DNA from: Silene latifolia | Taxonomy: Eukaryota > Streptophyta > Magnoliopsida > Caryophyllales > Caryophyllaceae | Assembly (NCBI RefSeq): GCF_048544455.1 | Contig: NC_133536.1 | Coordinates: 25,236,152 to 25,300,151, forward strand | Direction: 5' to 3' | DNA length: 64,000 nucleotides | In this document: piece by piece, positions 10,731-22,750 of the stretch | Layout of the letters: each line of letters opens with the position of its first letter | Position numbering within the stretch: position 1 is the stretch's first letter | Position numbers and translations under genes: made by a program | Notes under the pieces: generated by a model | Seen by the model: only the letters and a program-made list of their open reading frames with translations | Told to the model about the DNA's origin: nothing | Databases searched by the model: none

Positions 10731-13130
10731 CTAGAGTAGTAATCTACACATTTGATCAATAACGGCTTTGGCAGGAGGCCAAACCGCAACTGATCCCGCT
10801 TCTAGTTTAGAGTAGTTTTTAAGACCCTGCACGAGACTGGCCTTGAAACTGGCCAGTGATGTGGAGCCGTCGTGTGAAAGAATGCCAAGAAATTTAGACA
10901 TTTCATCAAGAAGGGCTTTGGCAGGAGGCCGAAGGGCAACTGATCCCGCTTCTGGTTTTGAGTACTTCTTGAAAACCGCCTTGAGCCTTTGATCTGGACC
11001 CAAGTTACCCATTGTGTGAAAGATCACCAACCATGCAGCACAGTCCCCTACTTGGTCTTTTGAGTAGCCTGTGTAATGCTTTAGTGTTTCAGTCCAGGAA
11101 GGAGTGGTGCTCAGGGTGAGTCGGGCAGCATACACGCTGGAAGCGGCTAAAAGCGATGGAGGGTAATTGATTGCAGTGCGATAATTCATAATCCCAAGTT
11201 CTGCGAAGAAATACACCATCTTCTCCATCTGTTTTATCCAACACAGTAAAAAAAACAAAGCAATCAGCAACAGCTCTCAATACAAACTCTCTTAATAAGA
11301 TTACGAAAAAGCGCACATCTATCTACACAAGAATGTACCTCAGAGTCGTCAGAAACGGAAGCTTTCACATATCTACTGAGAAACATGTAAGGTGTAGGAA
11401 CTGTCAAATACCACTCCAAATTCCCGAGTATTACTTTCTCCATCGCTAACACTTGCTCTCTTACATAAGCATTGTCTGATATCTGAACAAAATCATTAAC
11501 CTCAGGTGCCCAAATTTCTTCATACTTGCAAGCAATAAGCATTGCCGCAATCCCCACCAACTGAAGCTCTTTCCTAGGTACCGCCTTCATGGACAGGAAG
11601 CGATCGATGATGTTTACAGTAAGATACAGAGTTTCCTGCCTAAGTTCAAACTTGCTGTGAACTTCAGTCAACCAGTCTACCAGGATTGACCTCATTTTCT
11701 CACTGATATCAGGCTGTGTACACATGTAATCACGAATCCGACTTTCGTCCTCAGCTAGTTTGTAAAACTTATAGATATCCTCCACATACTCCACTACTGC
11801 CAACTCATCTTCTTTGCTACCCTCATCAATATTCACCACTAATTCCTCAGGTTTTCTAGCCAATCCACAGGCTTCCTTGCTTCGAGCCGTGAGAACAGAA
11901 GTTAAACTGGCTGGTTTCTGCTCTACTTTCTCATGTACTACAGAAGGGGCTTTTTCGGTCTTCTTCGTCTTTTCTGGCACTTTCTGAGGAACTGCAGCTG
12001 GTTTTCTTACAGCAGCTACATTCTGAACATTCACCAATTGCTCTCCTTGTTTCTGCACACATCATATGACCACACAATTAAATTTTGCTAATTCTTGCAT
12101 TTTCTTGGTTGAAATTGAAACTAAGTTAATTAATGATGTACCTTGTTTTTATCAGCATTAGCCTCAGCATTGGCAAGCAGCTGAGCACAGAAACTCCGGG
12201 TGAGAGGGCGATTAATCGCCTGCAGCTTCACAGGCCCGTTACAGACTCCACCTCCTCCTCTAACTGTCACTACATTCCCTATATCTCCTAGAGCTGTTCT
12301 TCGTCTTTCTCCTTGTCCTTTCTTCTGCTGAACTCCGCCTAAATTTACGCCACAGTTTCCCAACTTTTCGATTAAATTATTCCAAAACTTACAATAATGA
12401 TTCAGAAAAACCAGATAAAATCTACCAAGAAATTTCAGTTGAACTTGGAACACCGCCTACATTTACGCGACAATTTCGCAACTTTTCGATTAAATTCTTC
12501 CAAAACATACAATAATGATTCAGAAAACCCAGATAAAATCTACCAAGAAAATTTCAGTTGAAATTGGAACACAATCTTCATTCATTACAAAAAAATTAGC
12601 ACAAGATTAGAACTTTTCTGATTATTCACAAAGATAAAAAAACAAAGAAATCCCAAACAAATTACATAAAATCAAAGATCATAAACACTAAACAGATTCA
12701 CAATTCAAAGATTTTAGAAAAATGAAACCGAGTAAAATTCTTGTATTTGTCAAGTTGACAAATTTCTCCTTAAATGTAAAAAATTAAAATCGAATAATCA
12801 ACACCATCAAATTCATATTCACAAAAAGATAATCAGAATACAGTAGCGGAACCAAGATTTGTAGTTAGGGAGCGAAAATTTCCAGGATGGCAGTCTACAA
12901 ACTAGATAAAATAAGGTACTAAACCCCTTAATTCCGCCACTGATCAAACCCGTCCACAGAAAAAGATTACTAAAATAATCTTCGACGAAATCGCAATAAA
13001 CAAAGAATTGGTAGATGAAGTAATAAAATTACACAAGGAAAGAAACAAAGAGATTGAAGAATACGAAAGATGGAAAAAGGGTGCGCAAATATATACCTCT
13101 GGGTTGTTCCTGACAAACTCTGGCTGCCAT
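10731..13130 (-). CDS. G2/mitotic-specific B1-type cyclin
   Basis: Four exons on the minus strand (13130-13097, 12338-12142, 12052-11339, 11228-10731) give 480 aa. All introns are GT-AG and the phases match. The start MAARVCQEQPR is the normal opening of plant mitotic cyclins. The destruction box RTALGDIGN is at residues 25-33, where the anaphase-promoting complex would act. The cyclin box begins at MRSILVDWLTEVH (residue 197) and continues through EIWAPEVNDFVQISDNAY into YVKAS. The second cyclin fold starts in the last exon (MEKMVYFFAELGIMNY). It would activate a CDK at the G2/M transition in the nucleus. The family normally ends shortly after the block KKYSKPEAGSVALRPPAKALL. Here a second in-frame copy of that block follows 50 residues later, lengthening the C terminus. 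The subclass (B1) is by resemblance. Confidence 0.92.
12335..12572. repeat. 118-bp tandem duplication across the acceptor of cyclin exon 2
   Basis: CCGCCTA(A/C)ATTTACGC begins at 12335 and, slightly altered, at 12453. The units run through TTTTCGATTAAATT and CAGATAAAATCTACCAAGAA. The gene-proximal unit supplies the acceptor (TTTAG|GCGGAG, exon from 12338), and the other unit keeps a similar TGTAG|GCGG site at 12456. The two are 118 nt apart, which is not a multiple of three. Confidence 0.8.
12841..12942. mobile_element. Short hAT-like MITE in cyclin intron 1
   Basis: CAGTAGCGGAACCAAG at the left pairs with minus-strand CAGTGGCGGAATTAAG at the right, 102 bp in all. The TSD is no longer recognisable. 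Its end type matches those at 7185 and 25036. Confidence 0.5.
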
Positions 13131-13270
13131 GTTTGATAATAATTCTTCTCTCTCTAACTGTTGAGATGAAGTAAATTAATAGAAGGACTCTCTCTCTCTC
13201 TCTAACTGTTGAGATTAATTAAGTAAATTAATAGAGGAGTTATGGAAGAAGAAGGCGGCAATGTTGGATG

Positions 13271-13281
13271 CATATATATAC
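13271..13281 (-). promoter_or_regulatory. TATA-like box of the cyclin gene
   Basis: On the minus strand the run GTATATATATG lies about 140 bp before the start codon, with a CT-rich leader (CTCTCTCTCTCT, itself partly duplicated at 13149-13230) in between. Position and context fit a core promoter. Confidence 0.5.
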
Positions 13282-13298
13282 ATGGAAGAGGATGGTGG

Positions 13299-13308
13299 CC
13301 CAACGGTC
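13299..13308 (+). promoter_or_regulatory. MSA (mitosis-specific activator) element
   Basis: CCCAACGGTC fits the MSA consensus YCYAACGGYY, bound by three-repeat MYB proteins that switch on B-type cyclins at G2/M. It lies about 20 bp upstream of the TATA-like box, in the orientation opposite to the gene. A second AACGG core is at 13369-13373. Confidence 0.55.
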
Positions 13309-13444
13309 GAATTTTTTTTGGTGCAATGTTTTGGATCGTTGGATGCGCTCCTTCAATCTTGACTTCTTAACGGTAAACTCCATATATCCTCTTTTCCCTT
13401 TTAGCCCTTTTTTTATATTTTTATTTTTATTATTATTATTTTAG

Positions 13445-16400
13445 TGTTACGAAATATCTTTAGATATTATATGGATGTCCATATATTTCCATATCTTTAG
13501 GAGATATTCTCTTACCATATTACGATGTACTCTTATACTATATATACTCCTTCCTATGAATGAAGCAATACATTCTTTCCGGTCTCTATATTCTCTCTAT
13601 AACTCTCTATTATTCATAACACGTTATCAGCACGAGTCTCTAACCCTAATCTAATTTTACTCATCCGACGGCAGGGCAGGTATTAGGTAATGATTTCATT
13701 ACACAATCTAAAATCTAAACAAACAATACTTTGATTTGCGTGTCACATGTTTGCCTTATTCCTCTGTTAAGTCAACCAAAAATCTACATATGTAATAACC
13801 ACGTGTAGTCATTCTTTTACACATGTTTGCACGTTACCCATTCACTGCATCTAATTTGTTATTGTTTTTTTTTTTCTCAATCATTATTTTCAATTGTAAT
13901 TTTTATTTTCGTATATGTCTGATTATAATTGTGTTCTAATTTATCTTATTTTCTTAATAGTTTAAACATGTCGAATTTGACCAAACTTGATTTTGCGGCC
14001 TTGGATATTTAAAGTAATTATTCGAATGGGTGTTAGATCTTGAGATGCATCTTAAGTCTTATGCCCTTGGTGATGCTATTAAAGTGGGCAATACAGCATC
14101 CGAACAAAATAAGGCACAGGCCATGATTTTGCTCCGTCGTCACCTCCATGAGGGCCTCAAATATGAATATTTGACAGTGAAAGATCCTTTGATCTTATGG
14201 CAAAATCTGAAAGAAAGGTATGACCATCTTAAAACAGTAATTCTTCCTAAAGCAAAATTTGACTGGATTCACCTAAGGTTACAGGATTTCAAATCCGTTA
14301 TTGAGTATAACTCGACCATGCACAATCGCTTCACGCTTAACTTTGTGTGGAGAAAAGATATCTGATGCGGATATGTTGGAAAAAACATATCAGACCTTTC
14401 ATAGTTCACAATTGCTCCTGTCGCAGCAATATCGTCAGAGAGGTTTTAAAAAATACTCTGAACTAGTTTCATGCTTATTGGTGGCTGAACAAAATAGCGA
14501 AATCCTGTTAAAAAACTATCAGTCCCGTCCTACTGGTACCGATCCATTGCCAGCAGTAAATGCCACAGTTTCTGGTCCATTCCCTGAAGTGAATGCGACA
14601 AGGTATGATAATAATCATAAATATTCGAGTCCCACAAGAAGTGGTGGCCGTGGACGAGGGCGAGGAAATTATCAAGGTGGTCGAGGCGGAAAATTTAAAA
14701 AGTCATATTCTCACCAAAAGGATGGTCCATATGAGAAAAATGAAAAAGGCCTTGAAAATTTATGTCACCGTTGTGGTAGTATAGGTCATTGGGGTCGTAC
14801 CTGTCGTACGCCTAAACATCTTGTGGATCTCTACCAGCAGTCTCAAAAAAATAACAAAGGGAAGAATATAGAAGCGAATTTTACTGATAAGCATGACAAT
14901 TTTGAGACAAATTATGCCGATGGTGATAATTATCTATCTCCCAAATCTGGTGAATATTTGGATTTGGACGACTCAGATTTCTTAAATTATGACACTAGTG
15001 GAGAAATTGGCCCTGTGATTGGAGATGAAAGTGTCCAAAGATTGGACTAAATTTTATTCGTATTAATGATCAAGTTATTTATTTTCATTCAATTTAGCTA
15101 CTAGTCGTATTTTGTTTTCGGATATTATTAAGTATGAGTGTTAAGTTTATTTAATGGATATTACCAATAATTTTTATTTATAATAATTGAATATCGAATT
15201 TAGTTACAATCTCACTAAAGAATAGCAACAGAGGTGTGAAAAACTCTTATAGCATCATGTGAGAATGTTTTTCTCGGTTTCTAAGTTTTTTTTAATGTAG
15301 TTCAATTCCTTTTATGAATAAGTTGTTTGCACTTTGCACCATCGTTGTATCCCTTCCGCTTTAATTTATAATAGTCTTGGCTTGGCTGTCCCCAACTCCC
15401 CATTCCCTTGTCTCTGCAAGAATGATTATCTGAGTTTCCAAGTAAGTGACGCACACCCACGCAAAGTGCATACTTTTCCTTATTTTACGGCTTCCGTATT
15501 TGGGTTTTTCCTTATTATATACGGCTACCCTTTTTCCTTATTTTATCCCTTTCTGACTTATTGTATGTTTTTCTATATAAAATATTACGTACATACACCA
15601 AACAATTGTTACTTATTACACGTGTTAATATTGATAATATTTGCGTCTTGACGATCTAATTACACGTTTATGTTTATTTTTTTTATCCATGTATCTTATG
15701 TAATTTATTTTATAACGATTATGAGAGCTACATCTGAAGATGTATGTCTCGTGAACGATAAGAGTATTGTGCAGTTGAATTTCATGCACTAGTAAACCTG
15801 AAGTTTACAGATAAAATAACTTTATTGTTTGGCATGACCGATGTAGCCATCCCGGCTCATTAATGATGCGAAAAATCATTGAAAATTAATTTGGTCATTT
15901 ATTGAAGAACCAGAATGAAGATTCTTCAAACTAGTGATTTTTCATGTGTTACTTGTTGAGAAGGCAAGTTAATTATTAGACCATCACTTACAAAGATGGG
16001 AATGAATCCCTTACATTTGTGAAAAGGATACAAGGTATATATCCGCAGTGGACCATTTAGATATTTTATGGTTTTAATTGATGAATCAACTAAATGGTCA
16101 CATATTTCTTTGTTGATAACTCGCAACCTGGAGTTTGCGAGAATACAAGGTCTAAATTACCTATTTAAGCATGGGGCATATAATTTTACATAAGGTAGCA
16201 TTATTTTGCATCAGGCCAACGAGTTATTTACTACATGAGATTTATTTACAGTCATTTTGACGAGTCAATCTTCCCAACATTAGGGGGAGAAAATAAACAA
16301 CTGGTGAAAGAGATAAGTTGGAATGAATTATCATTATCTCAGTTAGATGCCTTCACTGATCTAAAAGGCGTGATAAAATCCCATATACTAGTTGTAAATG

Positions 16401-17778
16401 CTCCAGCAAAATTTAATGTCCCTGAAGGACTTTTACTTGCAAATGAGTCTAAGGCACGCATGAAGCGTGGTAGACCAATTGGTTCCAAAGAAAAACAATC
16501 CTCGAATACAAAAAGGAGCAAAAGTTTATGATGGCAATATTGAGGATAAGATAGCTTTTGAAAAGCCCCTAGAAAAGCTTGGAGACATGACTAATGATAT
16601 TAATCTAAAAGAGATTCAAAATGCTGAAAATAATGATTGTGAAGAGATCTCGATAAATTATGTCATGTCAAGACAAATATGGAACCGAAATAAAATCGAC
16701 GTCGATAAGTGGTGTTTTAGTATTTAATGTAGCGCTTGATATCATGCATGAAAGAAAAATGAGGATCATGAACCAAAGTCTGTTGATCAGTGCAGACATA
16801 AAATTTGATTGACCAAAAATGAAAAGATGCTATTGAAGCAGAATTTAAATCATTCCTAAACAGGAAGTGTTTAGGCAAGTAATTAATACGCACACGTAGT
16901 GGAGTAAAGCCTCTGAGCTAAAAATGGGTATTTGTGCGGAAAAATAAATAAAATGGTGAAATAGTCAGATATAATGCTCATTTAGTTGCACAATTATACC
17001 CGATATATTATTTCTATTAATCTTTTAACAGGGTATAGTTCTTGTCCCACCCAAAGGCATTGGAATTTACATTTGTATTTTCAAGGTACGTATAATATGG
17101 GTTTATATTATTTTATTAAATGCGAACATAGTTAGCTGGTTTTGCGGATGCGAGTTATTGACAATTCACGGAGTTGATCCAATCGTGAATGGTTATTCAC
17201 CATGCGATCTACCTCAAAGAAATAAATCACCAACTATTTTACGTGAAGACAATACAGCTTGCATTGCTCAGCTTAAAGCAGGATTAATCAAGGACATTTT
17301 ACCAAGGCACTTCCAAGCAAAAACATTTCAGAAGCTAATCAATCTACTTCGGTTACGTCGTCTCAAGGATGTCAAGCAATGTTTTGATGAGGGGGAGTAA
17401 ACACGCGTTGCACTCTTTTTCCCTTAGCCATGGTTTTGTCCCACAGGGTTTTCCAGGCAAGGTTTTTAACGAGGCAACACCTAGTGCGTATTACGGAGAT
17501 TATTGTACTCTTTTTCCTTTATTAGATTTTTGTCCCATAGGGTTTTTCTAGTAGAGGTTTTAATGAGGCATTTTCTCCGATGATGGACATCCAAGGGGGA
17601 GTGTTACGAAATATCTTTAGATATTATATGGATGTCCATATATTTCCATATCTTTAGGAGATATTCTCTTACCATATTACGATGTACTCTTATACTATAT
17701 ATACTCCTTCCTATGAATGAAGCAATACATTCTTTCCGGTCTCTATATTCTCTCTATAACTCTCTATTATTCATAACA
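13445..17778 (+). mobile_element. Ty1/copia LTR element, young insertion, coding part broken
   Basis: The two 177-bp LTRs (13445-13621, 17602-17778) look identical by eye, and the 5-bp TSD TTTAG is perfect (13440-13444, 17779-17783). The LTRs begin TGTTACGAAATATC and end CATAACA. A primer-binding site follows the 5' LTR (CGTTATCAGCACGA) and a purine tract (AAGGGGGAG) precedes the 3' LTR. A gag region is recognisable (about 14030-15050), with an RG-rich stretch and a zinc knuckle CHRCGSIGHWGRTC. Only remnants of pol remain, around 16235-16727 and 17158-17400. The element is clearly broken in many places. Its age by LTR identity is very recent. Confidence 0.9.
17405..17600 (+). repeat. Copia 3' untranslated repeats (two units)
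   Basis: Two related units of the form CTCTTTTTCC ... GTTTTGTCCCA...GGGTTTTCC ... AACGAGGCA lie just before the purine tract. The second Copia has three such units (32080-32645). Each holds the small palindrome CCCA-N-TGGG or a variant of it. Confidence 0.6.
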
Positions 17779-17914
17779 TTTAGGAATATTTTAGGAATAT
17801 ATCGGATAAAAATAGACCCGATTATATGAAATGAAATTTTCCTCTAGAATTTCCTTAAAAGATTATGATATGAATTAGTTTAGGAAATCCGTTTTTACTA
17901 AGTCCTAAACACCG

Positions 17915-17915
17915 A

Positions 17916-17978
<63 letters not shown>
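17915..17978 (+). repeat. (AAT)n microsatellite
   Basis: About 21 AAT/ATA units without interruption. It abuts the 5' side of the LINE fragment, whose own tail (18651-18694) is also ATA-rich, so the LINE may have inserted into this repeat. Confidence 0.85.
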
Positions 17979-18694
17979 CGGGAGGACTTACCGTAGTGTG
18001 CTGGGGTATCGTCTGGGTGTTCCGTTATTCTCGGTATCTAGGCCCTGTCCTGCTTGCTCTCGGGTTTTTGTTGGGGATGTTTTTGGGGACCACGCTGTTT
18101 CTTGTACTGGTACTGTGGGCGTTAAACATCGGCATAAACTTGTCCGGGACACTCTCTTCGACATCTGCTATAGATCTGGTATTTCTGCGGGGAAGGAGGT
18201 TGATATCGGTTTGGTTGATGGGCATGGTGGCTCTCTTCGTCCTGCGGATTTATTGCTTTATTCTTGGGACAGGGGGCGTGATGTGTGCGTCGACCTGACA
18301 GGTTCTTCACCTTTGACTCAGACTGGGTTGGCAGATTTTGTGCCGGGCCGGGTTGTCGGCCTTCTTTGCTCAAATGAAAGTGTGCTAAGTATGGGGATTT
18401 GTGCGCGGTAGCGGGTTATGGTTTCCTACCTTTCTCTTTCTCTTCACTCGGGAGTTGAGTTCGGATCTTTGTTGCCTTGCTCAAGCGGATCCGAAAATTT
18501 CGGTTTCTCGGGATCTCCGGGGCTCGGGTAGCCGCTTACATTTTTACTCGTATTAGCTTTACTATTGCTAAGGGTGTGGGAGCCCAGATTGTCTCTCGGC
18601 TCCCCACCAATTTCATGTAAACCTTTTATTTTTATTATAATGAAAGCTGCGCGCATAATAATAATAATAAAAAAAAAAATAATAATAATAATAA
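17979..18694 (+). mobile_element. LINE 3' fragment with ATA-rich tail
   Basis: The frame at 17998-18411 encodes LGYRLGVPLFSVSRPCPACS, followed by a CCHC-type knuckle (C-x2-C-x11-H-x4-C), then HRHKLVRDTLFDICYRSG, KEVDIGL and LRPADLLLYSWDRG...CVDLTG. I recognise this as the C-terminal part of a plant non-LTR retrotransposon polyprotein. The coding sequence is interrupted and shortened after 18411: a second stretch resembling the usual end (YGFLPFSFSS, then KGVGAQIVSRLPTNFM) follows in other frames up to about 18620. The tail is (ATA)n mixed with A-runs. The 5' part with the reverse transcriptase is absent. Confidence 0.7.
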
Positions 18695-18809
18695 ATTGTT
18701 TTTTTTTGTTTGATGAGGAATTGTGATTCAGGAACACGATTAAAAAATTATAAACTAATTACTTGAATTAATGATTGTGTACGACCGTAGTTCAATAAAT
18801 AGCAACCAT

Positions 18810-19630
18810 TTCAGGTTAAATATTGATCACTTTAAAAAGTGGCCATTTTATAGTAATAAAAAGTTATCATTTTCAAGATTTTTTTGGATAAAATAGGGTT
18901 ACTTACCAAATTAATTAGACATTTAGGGTCGGTTTCAAACTATTTGTGGCCAACGGGTCCACGTCATCGCTTTTATTTATTTTCTCCAGTTTTTAGTTAA
19001 AACCACTAAGGTCCCTGGCGGCTTGTAACTTTACTAGGTAGCTACTGTAAGTTAAAGTCGCTAAGGTCCCTAACGACTTCACAAAATGACATTTTTCCAA
19101 ACATGATGTAAGCAACTAAGAATGCTACTTTTTGACATTAACATGCAAAAACGCTATGTTTTCTAGCGGCTTTCAAAGCCAACAAAAAAATATTGTAGTA
19201 GGTACTACAAAATGGTAGGGATACACGCAGCTAGGAACCTCAACGACTTTACCTAAAAATTGGAGAAAAAAATAAAAGCGATGACGTGGACCCATTGACC
19301 ACAAATTGTTTGAAACCGACCATAAGTGTCTAAGTAATTTGGTAAACACAAATTCTCATTATAGACGGACACCACCGTCTATACGTATAGACGGATACCA
19401 TTTTCTCTCACAAAATACTCATTTGTCATAAAGTGGGAAGCACATGGGGGTGCCCCACCTTGTCCCCCTACCCATTTTATTAGAGATCTTTATCCGTCTA
19501 TTCGCCCCACCCGTCTATACCAAGACCTATTATTTGGTAAATAACCCTATTCATAAAAAAAAAATCATTTTTCAACCTAAAATTGTTACTTTTTACCGTA
19601 AAGTGGTCACTTTTTACCTGATCGTGCCAT
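18810..19630. mobile_element. Long-inverted-repeat element, probably Mutator-like
   Basis: The left arm (about 18815-19000) contains CACTTTAAAAAGTGG, AATAGGGTTACTTACCAAATTA and GGTCGGTTTCAAAC...GTGG...CCACGTCATCGCTTTTAT. These recur inverted in the right arm (about 19255-19625). The arms are roughly 200 bp and diverged, the centre is non-coding, and the right arm is split by the MITE at 19346-19531. Long terminal inverted repeats fit a non-autonomous MULE. I could not fix a TSD. Confidence 0.5.
19346..19531 (+). mobile_element. Mutator-type MITE, family 2, copy 1 (186 bp)
   Basis: The 9-bp TSD ATTTGGTAA is perfect (19337-19345, 19532-19540). The ends are ACACAAATTCTCATTATAGACGG-like and, reversed, AATAGGTCTTGGTATAGACGG. 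Internal inverted repeats of CCGTCTATA...TATAGACGG occur. Further copies are at 27832-28020 and 37681-37869. Confidence 0.75.
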
Positions 19631-22600
19631 ATGACAGTCTTACATTATAATTTGAGTAAACTAATACTATACGTTATGGTTGATCCGTCGAAGATTCGAG
19701 CCGTGGTCGATTGGGAAAGTCCAAAGAATGTGAACGAGGTTCGGAGTTTCCTTGGTTTAGCTGGGTACTATCGTCGGTTTGTTCATGATTTCTCTAAGAT
19801 CGCGAGACCGATGACTCAGTTAATGAAGAAGGAATCCAAGTACATTTGGACTGAGGCTTGTGAAGCTGCCTTTCAGGAGTTGAAGAAAAGGTTGACTACC
19901 GCTCCTGTGTTGACTCTACCAGAAGATGGTGTTGAGTTCGATGTTTTCTGCGATGCGTCAAAGTTTGGGTTGGGTTGGGTTGTGTCTTGATGCAGAAGGG
20001 TAAGGTTGTGGCTTATGCTTCCCGACAGTTGAAAGTTCACGAGACGAACTATCCGACTCACGATCTTGAGTTAGCAGCAGTGGTGTTTGCACTTAAGCTG
20101 TGGCGACACTACTTGTATGGAGTCTCTTGCAACTTTTATACGGATCATAAGAGCTTGAAGTATATCTTCACTCAGAGAGATCTTAACATGAGGCAGAGAC
20201 GTTGGTTGGAGTTGCTTAACGACTATAAGATTGAGCTGCAGTATCATGAGGGTAAGGCAAACGTGGTTGCCGATGCGTTGAGTCGCAAGGTGTGTCATGG
20301 TATGAGATCTGTGTTGGTGTTACCTGACGACTTGAGTCGAGAGTTCCAGAAGATGAGCCTTGAGGTAGTTCTTCCTGGTACTTTAGATTTGAGTGCGATG
20401 GTTGCTGAACTCGAGATCCTTCATGAGATCCGAGTTAAGCAAAGAGAGGATGAATACTTAGAAGGAGTTCGAGTCGCTATAAGCGAAGGACGTGCCAAAA
20501 ACTTCGACGTTGGACCTGATGATGGTCTACGATTCCATGGTCGTTGGTGTGTGCCTAGCTGTGAGGTCTTAAAATGTAAGATTCTCAAAGAGGCTCATAG
20601 TACTCCCTATTCGGTTCATCCTGGTGGTGATAAGATGTATAAGGATCTGAAGCTAAAGTTTTAGTGGCCGGGTATGAAGAAAGAGATCGCCGAGTTTGTG
20701 AGCCGTTGCTTGGTTTGTCAGAAGGTTAAGTTCGAACATCAGAGACCTGGTGTTCTACTACAACCGTTGGAGATTCCCACATGGAAATGGGATTCGATTT
20801 CGATGGACTTCGTTATGGGTTTACCGAGGTCGCCGAGAGGAATGAATGCGATTTGGGTCGTGGTTGATCGTTTGACTAAGGTCGCGCATTTCATTCCAAT
20901 GAAGGAGACTTGGAGTCTCGAGGAACTAGCGAATGCTTATCAACGACAGATCATTCGTCTTCATGGGATTCCTAAGGATATCATCTATGACCGTGATCCG
21001 AGGTTTTGTTCGCAGTTTTGGAAGAAGCTTCAGTTGGCTTTGGGTAGTGAGCTTAAGATGAGTACGGCTTTTCATGCTGCAACTGATGGTCAGACTGAGC
21101 GTACGATTCAGACGCTCGAGGATATGTTGCGAGCTTGTGCGTTGGAGTTTCAAGTTAGTTGGGAGAAGAGTTTACCGCTTGTGGAGTTCTTCTACAACAA
21201 CAGTTACCAAGCGAGTATCCAGATGGCTCCGTTTGAGGCACTTTATGGAAGGAAGTGTCGTAGTCCCTTGTGTTGGGATGATTCTAGTGAGGCTGTCATT
21301 CTTGGCCCAGAGTTGGTTCAAGAATCGATTGAGCAAGTGAGGTTGATCCGCGAGAAGCTTAAGGCAGCCCAGGATCGACAGAAGACGTATGCAGACTTGT
21401 GGCGCAGGCCGATTGAGTTTGAGGTTGGCGATAAGGTTTTTCTTAAGGTTTCGCCGATGAAAGGTGTTAAGAGGTTTGGACTTAAGGGCAAGCTTAGTCC
21501 TAAGTACATTGGACCGTATGAGGTGCTCGAGAGAGTTGGCGAGGTAGCCTATAGGTTGGCTTTACCTCCGAATCTGTCGAAGGTTCACGATGTGTTCCAT
21601 GTGTCGTTGTTGCGTCGTTATCGCAGTGATCCTTCTCATGTTCTACAGGCTGATGTTATCGAGGTTGAGCCTAACCTGACTTATGAGGAACGTCCTGTTC
21701 GCATTTTGGAAGGTCAGGAGAAGAGGTTAAGAAACAAGGTTGTACCTTTGAATCGGGTTCTGTGGAGGAGTCAGAAGTTTGAACAAGAGACTTGGGAAAC
21801 CGAAGTGTCTATGCGAGAGAAGCATCCACATCTTTTCGAGTGAGGTAGTTCTCTTATCAAGTTTCGAGGACGAAACTTCTTTTTAGGGGGTTGGATTGTA
21901 ACACCCCTAATTTCCGTAATATAATTCTTTAATTTTATTTTCCCATATTTCATATTTTATTTTCCGGGAAAATATCCGTCTTTATCTTTTGGGCTCGTTG
22001 GGCTCGAAAAACGATGAAGACCCGCTCCTCCCTTGGGTCTCACGTAATTTTGGTGGTTATGGGTGAATTTTGGGCCTAAACCTAGAATAAACCCATGAGC
22101 TTCTCTATAAATATAAGGGGAAACCAAACCCTTGCTTTTCTTTTCTCATAATCTCACAAAACCCTAAACCTAATTTCTCTCCTCTCTTCCTCCTCGTGCC
22201 GCGCGCCCCTTCCTAGGGTTTCGTGTCGTTCTTCCTCTCTTCCTCCTTCCTTCATCATCTTTCGTGCTTAGATCGATCATACTTCTTGGATTTATCTATC
22301 TTCTTCGTAAGTTTTATGTTTTCGCATAGTTTTATAGTTTTTATAGTTTATATATATATAGTTAGTATATTTATTAGATTTGTTATCTTTGGCACGTGGA
22401 TGATTTCAATAAAGGCGTGGAAGTTGCACCTGGAGAAGACGTTTATATCGTCGAAGACGATCTTTAGGATTATTTGCTTAATAAGGTAACTAGGTGTTTT
22501 CCTTTAATTGTGTTTATGCCAATTGATATAATTAATATGATTTAATGATTGTTTTGCATGATTGGTACATGTTTGATTATTTGTTATTATGATTATGATT

Positions 22601-22750
22601 AAATATGTTTCGCATGTTTGTATTTGTTTTAATGCATTAATTATATATCGTATGTTATTTATATGTTTATTATGGGTGTCATGAGCGCAATTAGGGTTTA
22701 CGAATAAACCCTAGTGGCGGCATGATAGGCGGCCAAGGGTTCTCTCCAAA

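Noticed and set aside
16235-16531. Lys/Ser-rich frame as a separate host gene
   Set aside because: It lies inside the first Copia and resembles the spacer between integrase and reverse transcriptase of such elements.
17998-18411. Reading the 137-aa frame as a host gene
   Set aside because: The sequence matches the C-terminal part of plant non-LTR retrotransposon polyproteins and is flanked by ATA-rich repeats; no promoter or intact gene structure is visible.
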